Positions 50,226 to 58,254 are shown, counted from the stretch's first letter. The stretch: 64,000 nt of DNA from Mycolicibacterium poriferae (GCF_010728325.1 NZ_AP022570.1:5146001-5210000); one strand, 5' to 3'. A program made the numbers and translations. Notes: generated from the letters alone by a model not told the origin.

Positions 50226-50253
50226 CCCCTGGCCGGCGACGACCGGCCAGGGG
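50226..50253. terminator. Strong hairpin between galU and glp
   Basis: CCCCTGGCCGG (50226-50236) and CCGGCCAGGGG (50243-50253) form an 11-bp perfect stem with a six-base loop, in the 76 bases between the two genes. It could attenuate read-through or stabilise galU mRNA, since the genes otherwise look like an operon. Confidence 0.7.
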
Positions 50254-50277
50254 CGGATGCGCTCGTCGCAGCAGCCG

Positions 50278-51201
50278 CTACTGCTCAGCCGACCCGGACG
50301 CGAGCCCCAGCCGTTCGATCAACCACCGGCGCAACTCGGGCCCGTAGTCGTCTCGTTCCAACGCAAAGTCAACCGCAGCCTTCAGGTACCCACCGGGATT
50401 TCCCAAATCGTGTCGAGATCCGCGGTGCACCACCACATGCACCGGATGGCCCTCCTCGATCAGCAGCGCGATGGCATCGGTGAGCTGCAATTCGTTCCCC
50501 GCGCCGCGCGGAATCCTGCGCAACGCGTCGAAGATCGCCCGGTCGAGCACGTATCGACCGGCCGCCGCATAGGGCGAGGGCGCGTCCTCGGCCTTGGGCT
50601 TTTCCACCATGCCCTTGACCTTGAGGACATTGGGGTTGACCGCGTCGGGCACCGTCTCGACATCGAAGACGCCGTAGGCGCTGATGTCCTCGGGCGGAAC
50701 CTCGATCGCGCACAGCACCGAACCGCCGCGCTTGGCGCGCACCTTGGACATGGTCTCGAGCACCCCGGTGGGGAGCACGAGATCGTCGGGCAGCAGCACC
50801 GCGATCGCGTCTTCGTCGGGCGCGAGGTTGGCTTCGACACAGCTGACCGCGTGACCCAGGCCGAGCGGCTCGGCCTGCACCACGGACTCGACCTTGATCA
50901 GGGCGGGGGCACGGCGCACCTTCTCGAGCATCGAATGCTTGCCGCGAGATTCCAGCGTCCCCTCCAGCACGAGGTCCTCGACGAAGTGCGCGACCACACC
51001 GTCCTTGCCCTCGGAGGTGATGACGATCAGCCGCTCAGCGCCGGCTTCGGCGGCTTCGGCGGCCACCAGTTCGATACCGGGCGTGTCCACCACCGGCAGC
51101 AACTCTTTGGGCACCGTCTTCGTGGCGGGCAGGAAACGGGTTCCCAGCCCGGCAGCGGGCACGACCGCGGTGTGCGGAATAGGAACTTCAGGCCGATTCA
51201 T
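50278..51201 (-). CDS. galU: UTP-glucose-1-phosphate uridylyltransferase
   Basis: Makes UDP-glucose for galactan, glycogen, trehalose and glycolipids. The 307-residue protein has the nucleotide-binding start VVPAAGLGTRFLPATKTVPKELLPVVDTP, the QAEPLGLGHAV motif, LLPDDLVL and VEKPKAEDAPS. It is the first gene of the galU-glp-rimJ group and is divergent from the folate cyclo-ligase gene. Confidence 0.97.
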   Translation of the reverse strand: MNRPEVPIPHTAVVPAAGLGTRFLPATKTVPKELLPVVDTPGIELVAAEAAEAGAERLIVITSEGKDGVVAHFVEDLVLEGTLESRGKHSMLEKVRRAPALIKVESVVQAEPLGLGHAVSCVEANLAPDEDAIAVLLPDDLVLPTGVLETMSKVRAKRGGSVLCAIEVPPEDISAYGVFDVETVPDAVNPNVLKVKGMVEKPKAEDAPSPYAAAGRYVLDRAIFDALRRIPRGAGNELQLTDAIALLIEEGHPVHVVVHRGSRHDLGNPGGYLKAAVDFALERDDYGPELRRWLIERLGLASGSAEQ

Positions 51202-51266
51202 CGTTCACACACTAACCTCTCTGCGTCTGTTGTTCTCTCCTTACCCGACCTGCCGAGGACTACGCA

Positions 51267-51881
51267 GTGCAAGCGACGAAATCACAGCTACGCAGCAGAA
51301 TCCTGGCTGCCAGACGGCGGCTCGACGCCGCTGAGCGCGAGCGGGACGCGCGTGATCTGGCCCGGCACGCCGCGGCGTTGGCGCGGCCCGGCGAGACGGT
51401 GTGTGGCTATGTTCCGGTGGGGTCCGAACCGGGATCGCTGGCGCTGATCGACGTGCTGGTCGACCGCGGCGCCGTGGTGCTCCTACCGGTGGCCCGCAGA
51501 GACGCCGAGGAGGCGCCGCAGCCGTTGGCGTGGGGCCGCTACCGCCGCGGCGAGCTGGTCGAGGCACCCTTCGGCTTGAAGGAGCCGCCGCCGCCATGGC
51601 TGACCGGCGCCGCGGTACGGGAGGCGACCCTGATCCTGGTGCCGGCGCTGGCGGTGGACCGGCGCGGCGCACGGCTGGGCCGGGGAGCCGGCTTCTACGA
51701 CCGCACGCTGGGGCTGGCCGACCCGACGGCCGCGTTGGTCGCGGTGGTCCGCGACGACGAAATCCTGGAGCGGTTGCCCGCCGAACCGCACGACGTGCCG
51801 ATGACCCATGCGCTGACACCGCGACGGGGGCTGGTGGAACTCGGGGAATCACCCGGCCCGCCTGGCGGTTCTAGCACTTAA
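51267..51881 (+). CDS. 5-formyltetrahydrofolate cyclo-ligase
   Basis: Converts 5-formyl-THF to 5,10-methenyl-THF using ATP. The 204-residue protein has KSQLRSRILAARRRL at the start and the signature LGRGAGFYDRTL near residue 140 for ATP/substrate binding. LVPALAVDRRGARLG is also conserved. Homologues affect antifolate tolerance in mycobacteria. The start is GTG. Its stop codon lies inside the left arm of the CIRCE element that controls the next gene. Confidence 0.93.
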   Translation: MQATKSQLRSRILAARRRLDAAERERDARDLARHAAALARPGETVCGYVPVGSEPGSLALIDVLVDRGAVVLLPVARRDAEEAPQPLAWGRYRRGELVEAPFGLKEPPPPWLTGAAVREATLILVPALAVDRRGARLGRGAGFYDRTLGLADPTAALVAVVRDDEILERLPAEPHDVPMTHALTPRRGLVELGESPGPPGGSST

Positions 51882-51897
51882 GCAGGTAGAGTGCTAA
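51871..51897 (+). promoter_or_regulatory. CIRCE operator (HrcA site) before fmdB
   Basis: CTAGCACTT-N9-GAGTGCTAA matches the CIRCE consensus TTAGCACTC-N9-GAGTGCTAA at 16 of 18 arm positions, with the exact nine-base spacer. CIRCE is bound by the heat-shock repressor HrcA. It ends 26 bases before the fmdB start. Confidence 0.92.
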
Positions 51898-51923
51898 CAA
51901 GTTTGACTGTCTCGGAGGTTTTC

Positions 51924-52274
51924 GTGCCTACCTATTCCTATGCATGTACCGAATGCGACAACAAGTTCGATCAGGTGCAGGCCTTCACCGATGATGCGCT
52001 GACCGAATGCCCGCAGTGCAGCGGACGGCTGCGCAAGCTGTTCGGCAAGGTGGGCGTCGTCTTCAAGGGCAGCGGCTTCTACCGCACCGACAGCCGCGAA
52101 GACTCCAAGAAGAAGAGCTCCAGCAGCTCGGGCGGCAGCTCCGAGTCGTCGAGCTCCTCGTCGAGTTCGTCGGACTCGTCGTCGAGCAGCTCGTCCACCA
52201 CGTCGGCGGGCAGCTCGTCGTCCAGCACGTCGTCGAGCAGCTCGTCGGCTCCCGCCGCAGCCGCATCCAGCTGA
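51924..52274 (+). CDS. FmdB-family zinc ribbon protein (Rv0991c/Ruc-like)
   Basis: A 116-residue protein. The zinc ribbon PTYSYACTECDNKFD...LTECPQCSGRLRKLF has two CxxC pairs. From about residue 60 on the chain is almost only Ser with Lys, Thr and Ala, so it is disordered. The M. tuberculosis homologue is reported to be a redox-regulated chaperone (Ruc), which fits the CIRCE operator upstream. GTG 51924 follows GGAGG at six bases. The Ser codons alternate AGC/TCG/TCC, giving a local DNA repeat. Confidence 0.9.
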   Translation: MPTYSYACTECDNKFDQVQAFTDDALTECPQCSGRLRKLFGKVGVVFKGSGFYRTDSREDSKKKSSSSSGGSSESSSSSSSSSDSSSSSSSTTSAGSSSSSTSSSSSSAPAAAASS

Positions 52275-52340
52275 CCCGAGTTATCCACAGCCGCTCCATC
52301 GGGGGCAGACGCGACAGACCCCGCGCTCTAGCGTGACTGC

Positions 52341-52994
52341 GTGGGCGACTCACTGAACCCGTCGCCGCTGCACCGACTGAGTCGAGCGCTGCGGCCCGAC
52401 TGGGCTCGCACGACAGCCGCTCGGCGAGTCCTCGCGGCCGCCCTCGTCGTTCTGGCAGCAGTCGCAGCACTGCGTGACGATCCGGGCGCCCGCCAGACCG
52501 ATGTCCTCATCGCCAGCCGGGATCTGGCTCCGGGCACCGAGCTGACTGCGGCCGATGTCGTGCTCGAGAAGCGGGACGCGGACGTGGTTCCCGACGGATC
52601 AGTCGCCGACCTCGACGCGACCGCCGGGGCCACTCTGGCCGGGCCGGTGCGGCGCGGCGAGGTACTCACCGATGTGCGATTGCTGAGTCCGCACCTGGCC
52701 GGCGCCGCAGCGGGGCCCGACGCGAGGATCGTGCCCCTGACGCTGGCCGATGCAGCGGTGCTGGATCTTCTCCGGCCGGGAGACGTCCTCGATGTGGTTG
52801 CCGCTGCGCCGGAGGCCGACACCGAGCCCAGACTGATCGCGACCGGCGCGATCGTCGTGCTGGTGTCGGCTGAGACGAGCGGCCTGGCCGGCGGCAGCGG
52901 CAACCGGGTCGTGCTGGTGGCGTTGCCCGCGACGGCCGCCAGGACCGTGGCCGCGGCAGCCCTGGTCGACGCCATCGGGGTCACATTGCACTAG
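52341..52994 (+). CDS. SAF domain membrane-anchored protein (Flp/CpaB-like)
   Basis: A 217-residue protein. After a basic start one membrane span (RVLAAALVVLAAVAAL) lies near residue 30. A SAF domain follows (VLIASRDLAPGTELTAADVVLEKRDADVVPDGSVADLDATAGATLAGPVRRGEVLT). This is the arrangement of CpaB/RcpC-like Flp-pilus assembly proteins, but no other pilus genes are near. It matches the position of Rv0990c. The start is GTG. A strong terminator follows. Confidence 0.82.
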   Translation: MGDSLNPSPLHRLSRALRPDWARTTAARRVLAAALVVLAAVAALRDDPGARQTDVLIASRDLAPGTELTAADVVLEKRDADVVPDGSVADLDATAGATLAGPVRRGEVLTDVRLLSPHLAGAAAGPDARIVPLTLADAAVLDLLRPGDVLDVVAAAPEADTEPRLIATGAIVVLVSAETSGLAGGSGNRVVLVALPATAARTVAAAALVDAIGVTLH

Positions 52995-53001
52995 CCGAAA
53001 A

Positions 53002-53036
53002 CACTGCCGCCCCCGGTGAACCCGGGGGCGGCAGTG
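53002..53036. terminator. Very strong hairpin, bidirectional terminator
   Basis: CACTGCCGCCCCCGG (53002-53016) pairs perfectly with CCGGGGGCGGCAGTG (53022-53036), a 15-bp stem and five-base loop. It lies between the convergent SAF gene and the small secreted protein gene. No T tract on the plus strand. Confidence 0.88.
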
Positions 53037-53051
53037 GAAATTCGAGTCAGG

Positions 53052-53405
53052 TCACCATTCACCGATGGCGGGGCCGACCGGGTACTCCCCCTCAAAGGCT
53101 GACGCTGTCTTGCCGACGACGGCCTTCACGCTGTCGCGGACTTCGCCGAACGCGTTTAGGATTCCGGCTTCGGCCAATCGCGCCTCCGAGATACCACGGG
53201 CGACACCGTAGTCGTTGATCCGGATGACCGAGTTCTCCGAGGCCTGACGGCTCGTCACCACCGGGCTCGGGCCGACCTCGTCGACCTCGGCGCTGGCCGT
53301 TCCGCTGCCCAGGCCGACGACTGCGGCGGCGGCGGCGAAGGAGCCCAAGCCCACCAGACCCAGCTTCTTCGAACTGCGAGTGAAGGCTCTGGCAAATCCG
53401 GCCAT
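53052..53405 (-). CDS. Small secreted protein of unknown function
   Basis: A 117-residue protein. A basic N-terminus (RAFTRSSKKL) and a hydrophobic stretch ending GTASAE predict a cleaved Sec signal peptide with cleavage near residue 39. The mature 78 residues (SENSVIRINDYGVARGISEARLAEAGILNAFGEVRDSVKAVVGKTASAFEG) look helical and contain no Cys. It is divergent from mscL. No family was recognised. Confidence 0.72.
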   Translation of the reverse strand: MAGFARAFTRSSKKLGLVGLGSFAAAAAVVGLGSGTASAEVDEVGPSPVVTSRQASENSVIRINDYGVARGISEARLAEAGILNAFGEVRDSVKAVVGKTASAFEGEYPVGPAIGEW

Positions 53406-53693
53406 CAGCGTTCCCCTTATTCCTAGTGAGGACGCGAGGCCCTCGTGACGTTGTCAGGCCTCCACAGACTAGCAGTGAATCACGCCGTACGCGCAGTTAG
53501 TCATGTTTCCCGATGTCACCAAGAGCCCAGTTCAACCGGTGTTCAGAAAGGGTTAAGTCCGACCAGCTCCCGAACCGTCCAGAAATCCGCACAGCTTCGG
53601 GCGACCGTCCCAGCAACCGGTCGCCGAGGCGCTAGCGTTTCTGGTGTCTTGGCATCCCGCCTGGCAATACATCGGACAGAGAGGCTGGCCGCC

Positions 53694-54128
53694 ATGCTGA
53701 AGGGCTTCAAGGAGTTCATTTCCCGGGGCAACGTCATCGACCTGGCCGTCGCGGTGGTCATCGGCGCAGCGTTCACCGGTCTGGTGACCGCGTTCACCGA
53801 GAACGTCATCCAGCCGCTGGTGGACCGGATCGGCGCCGGGCCCGACGCCGAGTACGGCATCCTGCGGATTCCGCTGGGCGGCCAGCAGTTCGTCGACCTG
53901 AACGCGGTGCTCTCGGCCGCCATCAACTTCCTCATCGTGGCCGCGGTCATCTACGTCGTGATCGTGGTGCCGTTCAAGAAGCTCAAGGAACGCGACGTGA
54001 AGGTCGAGTCCACGGAGACCGAACTGACGCTGCTCACCGAGATCCGGGATCTGTTGCGCGCCGGCGCCGGTGGGGACGCGGCGGCCAAGCTGGAAAGCCA
54101 GGAAGGGCGGCACGCCGTACCCGAGTGA
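53694..54128 (+). CDS. mscL: Large-conductance mechanosensitive channel MscL
   Basis: Emergency osmotic release valve, a homopentamer in the inner membrane. The 144-residue protein has MLKGFKEFISRGNVIDLAVAVVIGAAFTGLVTAFTENVIQPL with the first span and gate, then FVDLNAVLSAAINFLIVAAVIYVVIVVPF as the second span, and a charged C-terminal helix (LTEIRDLL). The length is close to the 151 residues of the M. tuberculosis protein. The ATG at 53694 fixes the usual N-terminal helix; upstream in-frame ATGs add nothing known. Confidence 0.96.
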   Translation: MLKGFKEFISRGNVIDLAVAVVIGAAFTGLVTAFTENVIQPLVDRIGAGPDAEYGILRIPLGGQQFVDLNAVLSAAINFLIVAAVIYVVIVVPFKKLKERDVKVESTETELTLLTEIRDLLRAGAGGDAAAKLESQEGRHAVPE

Positions 54129-54146
54129 CATCCCGTCGAGGGGCGG

Positions 54147-54775
54147 TCACTCGGCGGTCCACGGCGTGCCGTAGGTGGTGACGCTGTCGCCGGTGGACGA
54201 GATCAACCGGGCGAAGGGGCGCAACAGCACACCTCCGGCGGCGCCGGTGACGGTGCCGTGGGCGTTGGACACCGAGACCGCACCGCCCGGGCCTGTCACG
54301 CCGACGGCCAACGTCGCAGCTTCCAGCACACCGGGGCCATTGCCGAGGTCCACCGAGATTTCCACAGCCGGGAACAGCGGCGGGGTGTAGATCCGGTCGA
54401 TTAAATTGTCGTCCAGACCCCATCCGCCGAGCGTGATGTTGGGCGTGCGGTAGCTGAAATTCACGCCGATCCCCAACGCCCACGGGAAACCGATCTGAAA
54501 GCCAGCTCCAGGGTTCCCTCGAACTCGTCGGCGCCATCTCCGACCACCCGGTAGACCGCCCTGGCCGAGTGGAACCACTCCCTGGTGAGGCGGTTGCGAT
54601 CCAGCGGCAGAACGGCGTCGAGGTAGGTGTCCCACTGCTGGACCGTCAGCGTGCGTCCGCGGCCGTCGACCACGCTTACCTCATCGTCCAGGCCGGCATG
54701 CGACGTGGCCGCACCGACGAACAGCATCGTGACAGACCCGGCGATCGCCGTGAGGGTCCGGGTCTTTGCGTTCAT
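54147..54775 (-). pseudogene. mspA: MspA-family porin, frameshifted copy
   Basis: The N-terminal frame from ATG 54775 encodes a signal peptide and mature GLDDEVSVVDGRGRTLTVQQWDTYLDAVLPLDRNRLTREWFHSARAVYRVVG. The C-terminal frame (IGFPWALGIGVNFSYRTPNITLGGWGLDD... to TTYGTPWTAE) is one base out. The break is at a GG run near 54502; adding one base restores the ELGFQIGFPW seen in the neighbour copy as ELGYQVGFPW. Both halves are otherwise well conserved, so the loss is recent or a sequencing error. Intact, it would be an outer-membrane porin. Confidence 0.85.
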
Positions 54776-54880
54776 TGCCCACAAAGCTTCTCAAATCCGC
54801 CCGCAGACGATCGACAGTCTTGACGATCTTGTTCATCGGCGACGCCTGGCTCCGCATCGATCCTCTGACGCGAAAAGCAG

Positions 54881-54909
54881 TCAGCCCCCGGCCGGAAGCC
54901 GAGGGCTGA
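54881..54909 (-). terminator. Intrinsic terminator of the intact mspA
   Basis: TCAGCCC/GGGCTGA and CGGC/GCCG pair around a short loop with one A-C mismatch. On the minus strand a TTTT tract follows (54873-54876). It begins 18 bases after the mspA stop. Confidence 0.8.
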
Positions 54910-54927
54910 CCACTTAAGGAGTGTGTG

Positions 54928-55581
54928 TCAGTTCATGTTCCAAGGCTCGCCGTAGGTGGTGACGCTGTCACCGCTCGACGAGATCAGGCGAGCGAACGGA
55001 CGCAGCAGCACACCACCGGCCGCACCGGTGACCGTCCCGTGAGCGTTCGAAACCGCGACGGCACCGCCGGGGCCCTCGACGTCCACCGAGAAGGTCGCGA
55101 CCTCCTGGATGCCGGGGCCGTTGCCCAGATCAGCCGAGATCGAAACACCCGGGAACAGCGGCGGGGTCACGATGCTGTCGCCGAGGCCCAAGAAGGGGTC
55201 GATTTCACCCTCGGGCGCGAAGCCGTAACCGTCGAACGCGATGTTGGGGGTGGTGTAGCTGAAGTTGATGCCCACACCCAGCGACCACGGGAAGCCGACC
55301 TGGTAGCCGAGCTCCATGGTGCCCTCGAACTCGTCGGCACCTTCGCCGGCCACGGCGTAGACAGCCCGGCCCGAGTGGAACCACTCGCGGGTCAGCCGGT
55401 TGCGGTCCAGCGGAAAGACGCCGTTGAGGAACGTGTCCCACTGCTGGATCGTCAGAGTCCGACCCTGGCCGTCGACCAAGCTCAGCTCATTGTCCAGCCC
55501 AGCGTGAGAGGTGCCAGTGCTCACGAACAAAGCCGCGATGGATGCGACCATCGCGATCAGCACCCGACTGATTGCCTTCAT
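54928..55581 (-). CDS. mspA: MspA-family outer-membrane porin
   Basis: A 217-residue octameric porin that lets small hydrophilic solutes through the mycobacterial outer membrane. The signal peptide runs to about residue 28 (STGTSHA|GLDNEL). The rim domain is GLDNELSLVDGQGRTLTIQQWDTF, and the barrel strands end in GDSVTTYGEPWNMN, identical to my recollection of MspA. The stretch around PEGEIDPFLGLGD is the variable loop before the acidic constriction. GGGAG precedes ATG 55581. It is tandem to a frameshifted copy downstream. Confidence 0.95.
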   Translation of the reverse strand: MKAISRVLIAMVASIAALFVSTGTSHAGLDNELSLVDGQGRTLTIQQWDTFLNGVFPLDRNRLTREWFHSGRAVYAVAGEGADEFEGTMELGYQVGFPWSLGVGINFSYTTPNIAFDGYGFAPEGEIDPFLGLGDSIVTPPLFPGVSISADLGNGPGIQEVATFSVDVEGPGGAVAVSNAHGTVTGAAGGVLLRPFARLISSSGDSVTTYGEPWNMN

Positions 55582-55972
55582 GATCTCCCTAAGTTGTGTA
55601 GTTCGGTGCCCCCGGGCGGGGCACCGATTGTCCGTGCCTGGCTCTACCGCTACACCACACACTTCGCAAGGCGAACATGTGAGCGGAATTAGAAGACCCA
55701 CATGCCGTTCTTACGAATCACTCATCGTTGACACGAGGAACATAACGGGGAGGCTTCTGACCGGCAACGCGTAGAGGCGGTGGTGTCGGACGACTCCACG
55801 AATTGCATGTCGTTTGCTGACGTCTCCCCGACAGCTGGCCGAACCCCCTCCACGCGACGACGGGGAGTGGCCGAAGAAACCGTCGCTGATCTTGACCCCG
55901 CATCTGGCTATTCGGATGCCGAGCCTCAAGTGTTACTGGAGATACCAACGAGGTTCATGAAGAAGTCACAGG
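55582..55972. other. Intergenic region upstream of mspA
   Basis: A gap of 391 bases before the mspA start. It holds a hairpin in the probable mspA leader (55604-55626) and otherwise no clear gene. The open frame on the plus strand here (55780-56097) has unmycobacterial composition and is not accepted. It should contain the mspA promoter, but no confident -35/-10 was picked. Confidence 0.6.
55604..55626 (-). promoter_or_regulatory. Hairpin in the mspA leader
   Basis: CGGTGCCCC and GGGGCACCG form a perfect nine-base stem with a five-base loop, 22 bases before the mspA ATG. It could affect translation or mRNA stability. Confidence 0.55.
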
Positions 55973-56131
55973 TCAATCGTGGTGCGGCGGCACGTTCTCC
56001 CGCAGCCACCGATCGTGGCCGTTCTCATCGTCCGGCCGCGCCGGCTCCCGCTCGTCGCGCGTCGTCTCCGGCAACGCGTCACCAAAGATGTTGTTAACTG
56101 CATCGCGCGAGCGCTTCGAAGGTTCCCGCAC
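55973..56131 (-). CDS. Small conserved-looking hydrophilic protein (52 aa)
   Basis: This gene is short. On the minus strand GTG 56131 (AGGAAG eight bases upstream) opens REPSKRSRDAVNNIFGDALP, then an acid/basic stretch, then DRWLRENVPPHHD and TGA. The composition (charged, third-position GC) is gene-like, whereas the opposite frame is not. An earlier GTG at 56140 would add three residues. No membrane span or signal. A perfect CRP-type palindrome abuts the ribosome-binding site. I do not know a function. Confidence 0.62.
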   Translation of the reverse strand: MREPSKRSRDAVNNIFGDALPETTRDEREPARPDDENGHDRWLRENVPPHHD

Positions 56132-56144
56132 AGCCCTCACTTCC

Positions 56145-56160
56145 TGTGACTAACATCACA
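56145..56160. promoter_or_regulatory. CRP-type binding site
   Basis: TGTGA-CTAACA-TCACA matches the CRP consensus TGTGA-N6-TCACA exactly. It lies 14 bases upstream of the small gene's GTG. Mycobacterial CRP (Rv3676) recognises this palindrome. Confidence 0.7.
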
Positions 56161-56235
56161 ATGCAGACAGGATTAGTGTTCACCTGCTCGTAACACTGCA
56201 GGTAGGACAACGGTTGGCGCCGACCCCCGGAAATG

Positions 56236-56269
56236 CGTGTGGGGAAGCCGAACCCGGCTTCCCCACACG
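56236..56269 (-). terminator. Terminator hairpin after moaB2
   Basis: CGTGTGGGGAAGCCG (56236-56250) pairs perfectly with CGGCTTCCCCACACG (56255-56269), a 15-bp stem with a four-base loop. It lies 25 bases past the moaB2 stop. Confidence 0.85.
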
Positions 56270-56293
56270 ATACCTTCAGCGAGCGGTACTCGA

Positions 56294-56791
56294 TTAGATC
56301 TCCAAACTGGATAGCTGCGCGATGACCTGCGCCGCCAACGGCCCGAGCGTGGCCATGCCGTCGCGCACCGCCGCCCGTGAGCCCGCAAGGTTGACCACCA
56401 GCGTGCTGCCGGAGATACCGGCCAGTCCGCGAGACACGCCGGCGTCGACGATGCCTGCGGACAACCCGGACGCGCGCAGCGCTTCGGAGATGCCCAGCAA
56501 CTCGCGGTCGAGAAGGTCGCGGGTGGCCTCGGGGGTGACGTCACGCGGTGTCACGCCCGTCCCTCCGACCGACACCACCAGGTCGACGCCGCCGATGACC
56601 GCGGTGTTCAAGGCATTGCGGATCTCGACCTCATCTGAGGAGACCACGACGACTCCGTCGACCATGAACCCGGCCTCGCCGAGCAACTCCGTGACCAACG
56701 GACCACTGTGGTCCTCTTCATCACCGTGGGCCGTGCGGTCATCGACGACGATGACCAGGGCCCGGCCGACCAACGTATGAGCCTGTTCCAT
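56294..56791 (-). CDS. moaB2: Molybdopterin adenylyltransferase/MoaB-type protein
   Basis: A MogA/MoaB-fold protein of 165 residues. VGRALVIVVDDRTAHGDEEDHSGPLVTELL and VVSVGGTGVTPRDVTPEATRDLLDRELLGISEAL include the molybdopterin-binding GGTG and TPRDVTPEA. GLAGISGSTLVVNLAGSRAAVRDGM follows. ATG 56791 is used; GTG 56872, overlapping the pepD stop, is possible and would add 27 residues. It follows pepD as in the M. tuberculosis mprAB-pepD-moaB2 order. Confidence 0.9.
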   Translation of the reverse strand: MEQAHTLVGRALVIVVDDRTAHGDEEDHSGPLVTELLGEAGFMVDGVVVVSSDEVEIRNALNTAVIGGVDLVVSVGGTGVTPRDVTPEATRDLLDRELLGISEALRASGLSAGIVDAGVSRGLAGISGSTLVVNLAGSRAAVRDGMATLGPLAAQVIAQLSSLEI

Positions 56792-56868
56792 GGGCACAAC
56801 CGTATATCTCGGCCCGGACAGCGGCGCAGCCACACGGAGCAGGCGGTCGGCCGGATCGGCGGACAGCG

Positions 56869-58254
56869 TCACTGGGCTGCCCTGCCGAGGGTGACCTGCA
56901 CGGTCTGGGAGCGGCCGGACGGGTCGACGTAGGTCAGCGTGACGGTGTCACCGGGGGCTTTGGACCGCACCGCCGCGACCAACGCGTCGGCGCTGCCGAT
57001 GACCCGGTCGTCGAGCTTGGTGACCACGACGCCGTTGGGCAGACCTGCCGCCGAGGCGGCGCCGCCGGAGGTGACCTCGACGATCTTGGCGCCGTCGATG
57101 CCGGCGTCATTGCCCACCTGCACGCCCAGCGAGGCGCGCGACGCGGTGCCGGTCTGGATCAGTTCGTCGGCGATGCGCTTGGCCTGATCGACCGGGATGG
57201 CGAAACCCAGCCCGATCGAGCCGCCCTGCGCACCGCCGGCGTCCGCGCCCAGAGTCGCGATCGCCGAGTTGATGCCGACCAGTTCGCCGTTCATGTTGAC
57301 CAGCGCGCCGCCGGAGTTGCCCGGGTTGATCGCGGCGTCGGTCTGGATGGCGTCGAGCACGGTGTTCTGGTTCTGCGCGTCTCCGCCGGCGGCCACCGGA
57401 CGGTTCAGGGCGCTGATGATACCGGTGGTCACGGTGCCCTCCAAGCCGAGAGGCGATCCGATGGCCACGACGTCCTGGCCCACCTTGAGCTCGGCCGAGG
57501 AGCCCACCGTGATGGGGGTCAGGCCGGACACGTTCTCGGCGCGCACCACCGCGATGTCGCTGCCGGGATCCGTCCCGACGACGGTGAACGGAGCACTGCT
57601 GCCGTCGGCGAAGGTCACTTTGGTCTCCGCGCCGGACGACGCGGCCTGCGCGGCAGCCACCACGTGGTTGTTGGTCAGGATCAGGCCGTCGGTCGACAGG
57701 ATGACGCCGGATCCCTCCTCGGACGCCCGGCCGCGGTCCACCTCGAGCTTGACCACGCTCGGCACGACCTTCAGCGCAACCTGTTCGACGGACCCGGCGG
57801 GCACGCTGGCCGCGGGCACGCTGGGCGCTGCGCCCGTGGCGCTGATGCCGGTGCTGTGGTCGGGGTGCACGAGCATCGCGACACCGCCGCCGATCCCGCC
57901 GGACAGCAGCGCCAGAGCGACGGCTCCGACAGCCAGACCCGTCCCCCGGGAGCGCTTGCGCGGTGTGTGCGGCGGTGTCGACCCGTCCGGGCGCAGATAC
58001 TGCCCGGGGCCCTGCGGCATCGGGGCGCCACGGTAGGGGTCGCCGCGGTAGGTGTCATTGCGGTAGGTGTCATTGCGGTAGGTGTCACTGCGGTAGGCCT
58101 CATACTGCGAGCGGAACGCCTGGCGCTGCTGTTCGGTCGCGTAACGCCAGTCGTAGGGCTGCTGGGGCCCCACCTGTCCGGGCGGCACTGATCCGTGCAT
58201 ACCGGGTCGCGGTCCCTGGTTCGGGTTCTGCGGGTACCTCGGGTATTCGGTCAT
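56869..58254 (-). CDS. pepD: HtrA-like serine protease PepD
   Basis: A membrane-anchored envelope protease of 461 residues. The cytoplasmic N-terminal ~105 residues are Gln/Pro/Tyr-rich and hold a YRNDT repeat. One span, LAVGAVALALLSGGIGGGVAML, is near residue 110-130. The trypsin domain has His in NNHVV, Asp in GSDIAVV and Ser in GNSGGAL. A PDZ domain (SLGVQVGNDAGIDGAKIVEV...) ends the protein. It acts with MprAB in the envelope stress response. ATG follows AGGAAGAG. Confidence 0.95.
   Translation of the reverse strand: MTEYPRYPQNPNQGPRPGMHGSVPPGQVGPQQPYDWRYATEQQRQAFRSQYEAYRSDTYRNDTYRNDTYRGDPYRGAPMPQGPGQYLRPDGSTPPHTPRKRSRGTGLAVGAVALALLSGGIGGGVAMLVHPDHSTGISATGAAPSVPAASVPAGSVEQVALKVVPSVVKLEVDRGRASEEGSGVILSTDGLILTNNHVVAAAQAASSGAETKVTFADGSSAPFTVVGTDPGSDIAVVRAENVSGLTPITVGSSAELKVGQDVVAIGSPLGLEGTVTTGIISALNRPVAAGGDAQNQNTVLDAIQTDAAINPGNSGGALVNMNGELVGINSAIATLGADAGGAQGGSIGLGFAIPVDQAKRIADELIQTGTASRASLGVQVGNDAGIDGAKIVEVTSGGAASAAGLPNGVVVTKLDDRVIGSADALVAAVRSKAPGDTVTLTYVDPSGRSQTVQVTLGRAAQ
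58030..58093 (-). repeat. 15-bp tandem repeat in pepD
   Basis: GCGGTAGGTGTCATT is repeated about four times (last copies diverged to CACT, then AGGCC), encoding the YRNDT/YRSDT/YRGDP units of the PepD cytoplasmic tail. Copy number may vary between strains. Confidence 0.75.

Noticed and set aside
52079..52288. Minus-strand acidic frame (DELLDD repeats)
   Set aside because: It is the antisense of the Ser-rich tail of the FmdB-like protein.
55780..56097. Plus-strand 105-residue frame
   Set aside because: Low GC at the third position and antisense to the better-supported 52-residue gene.
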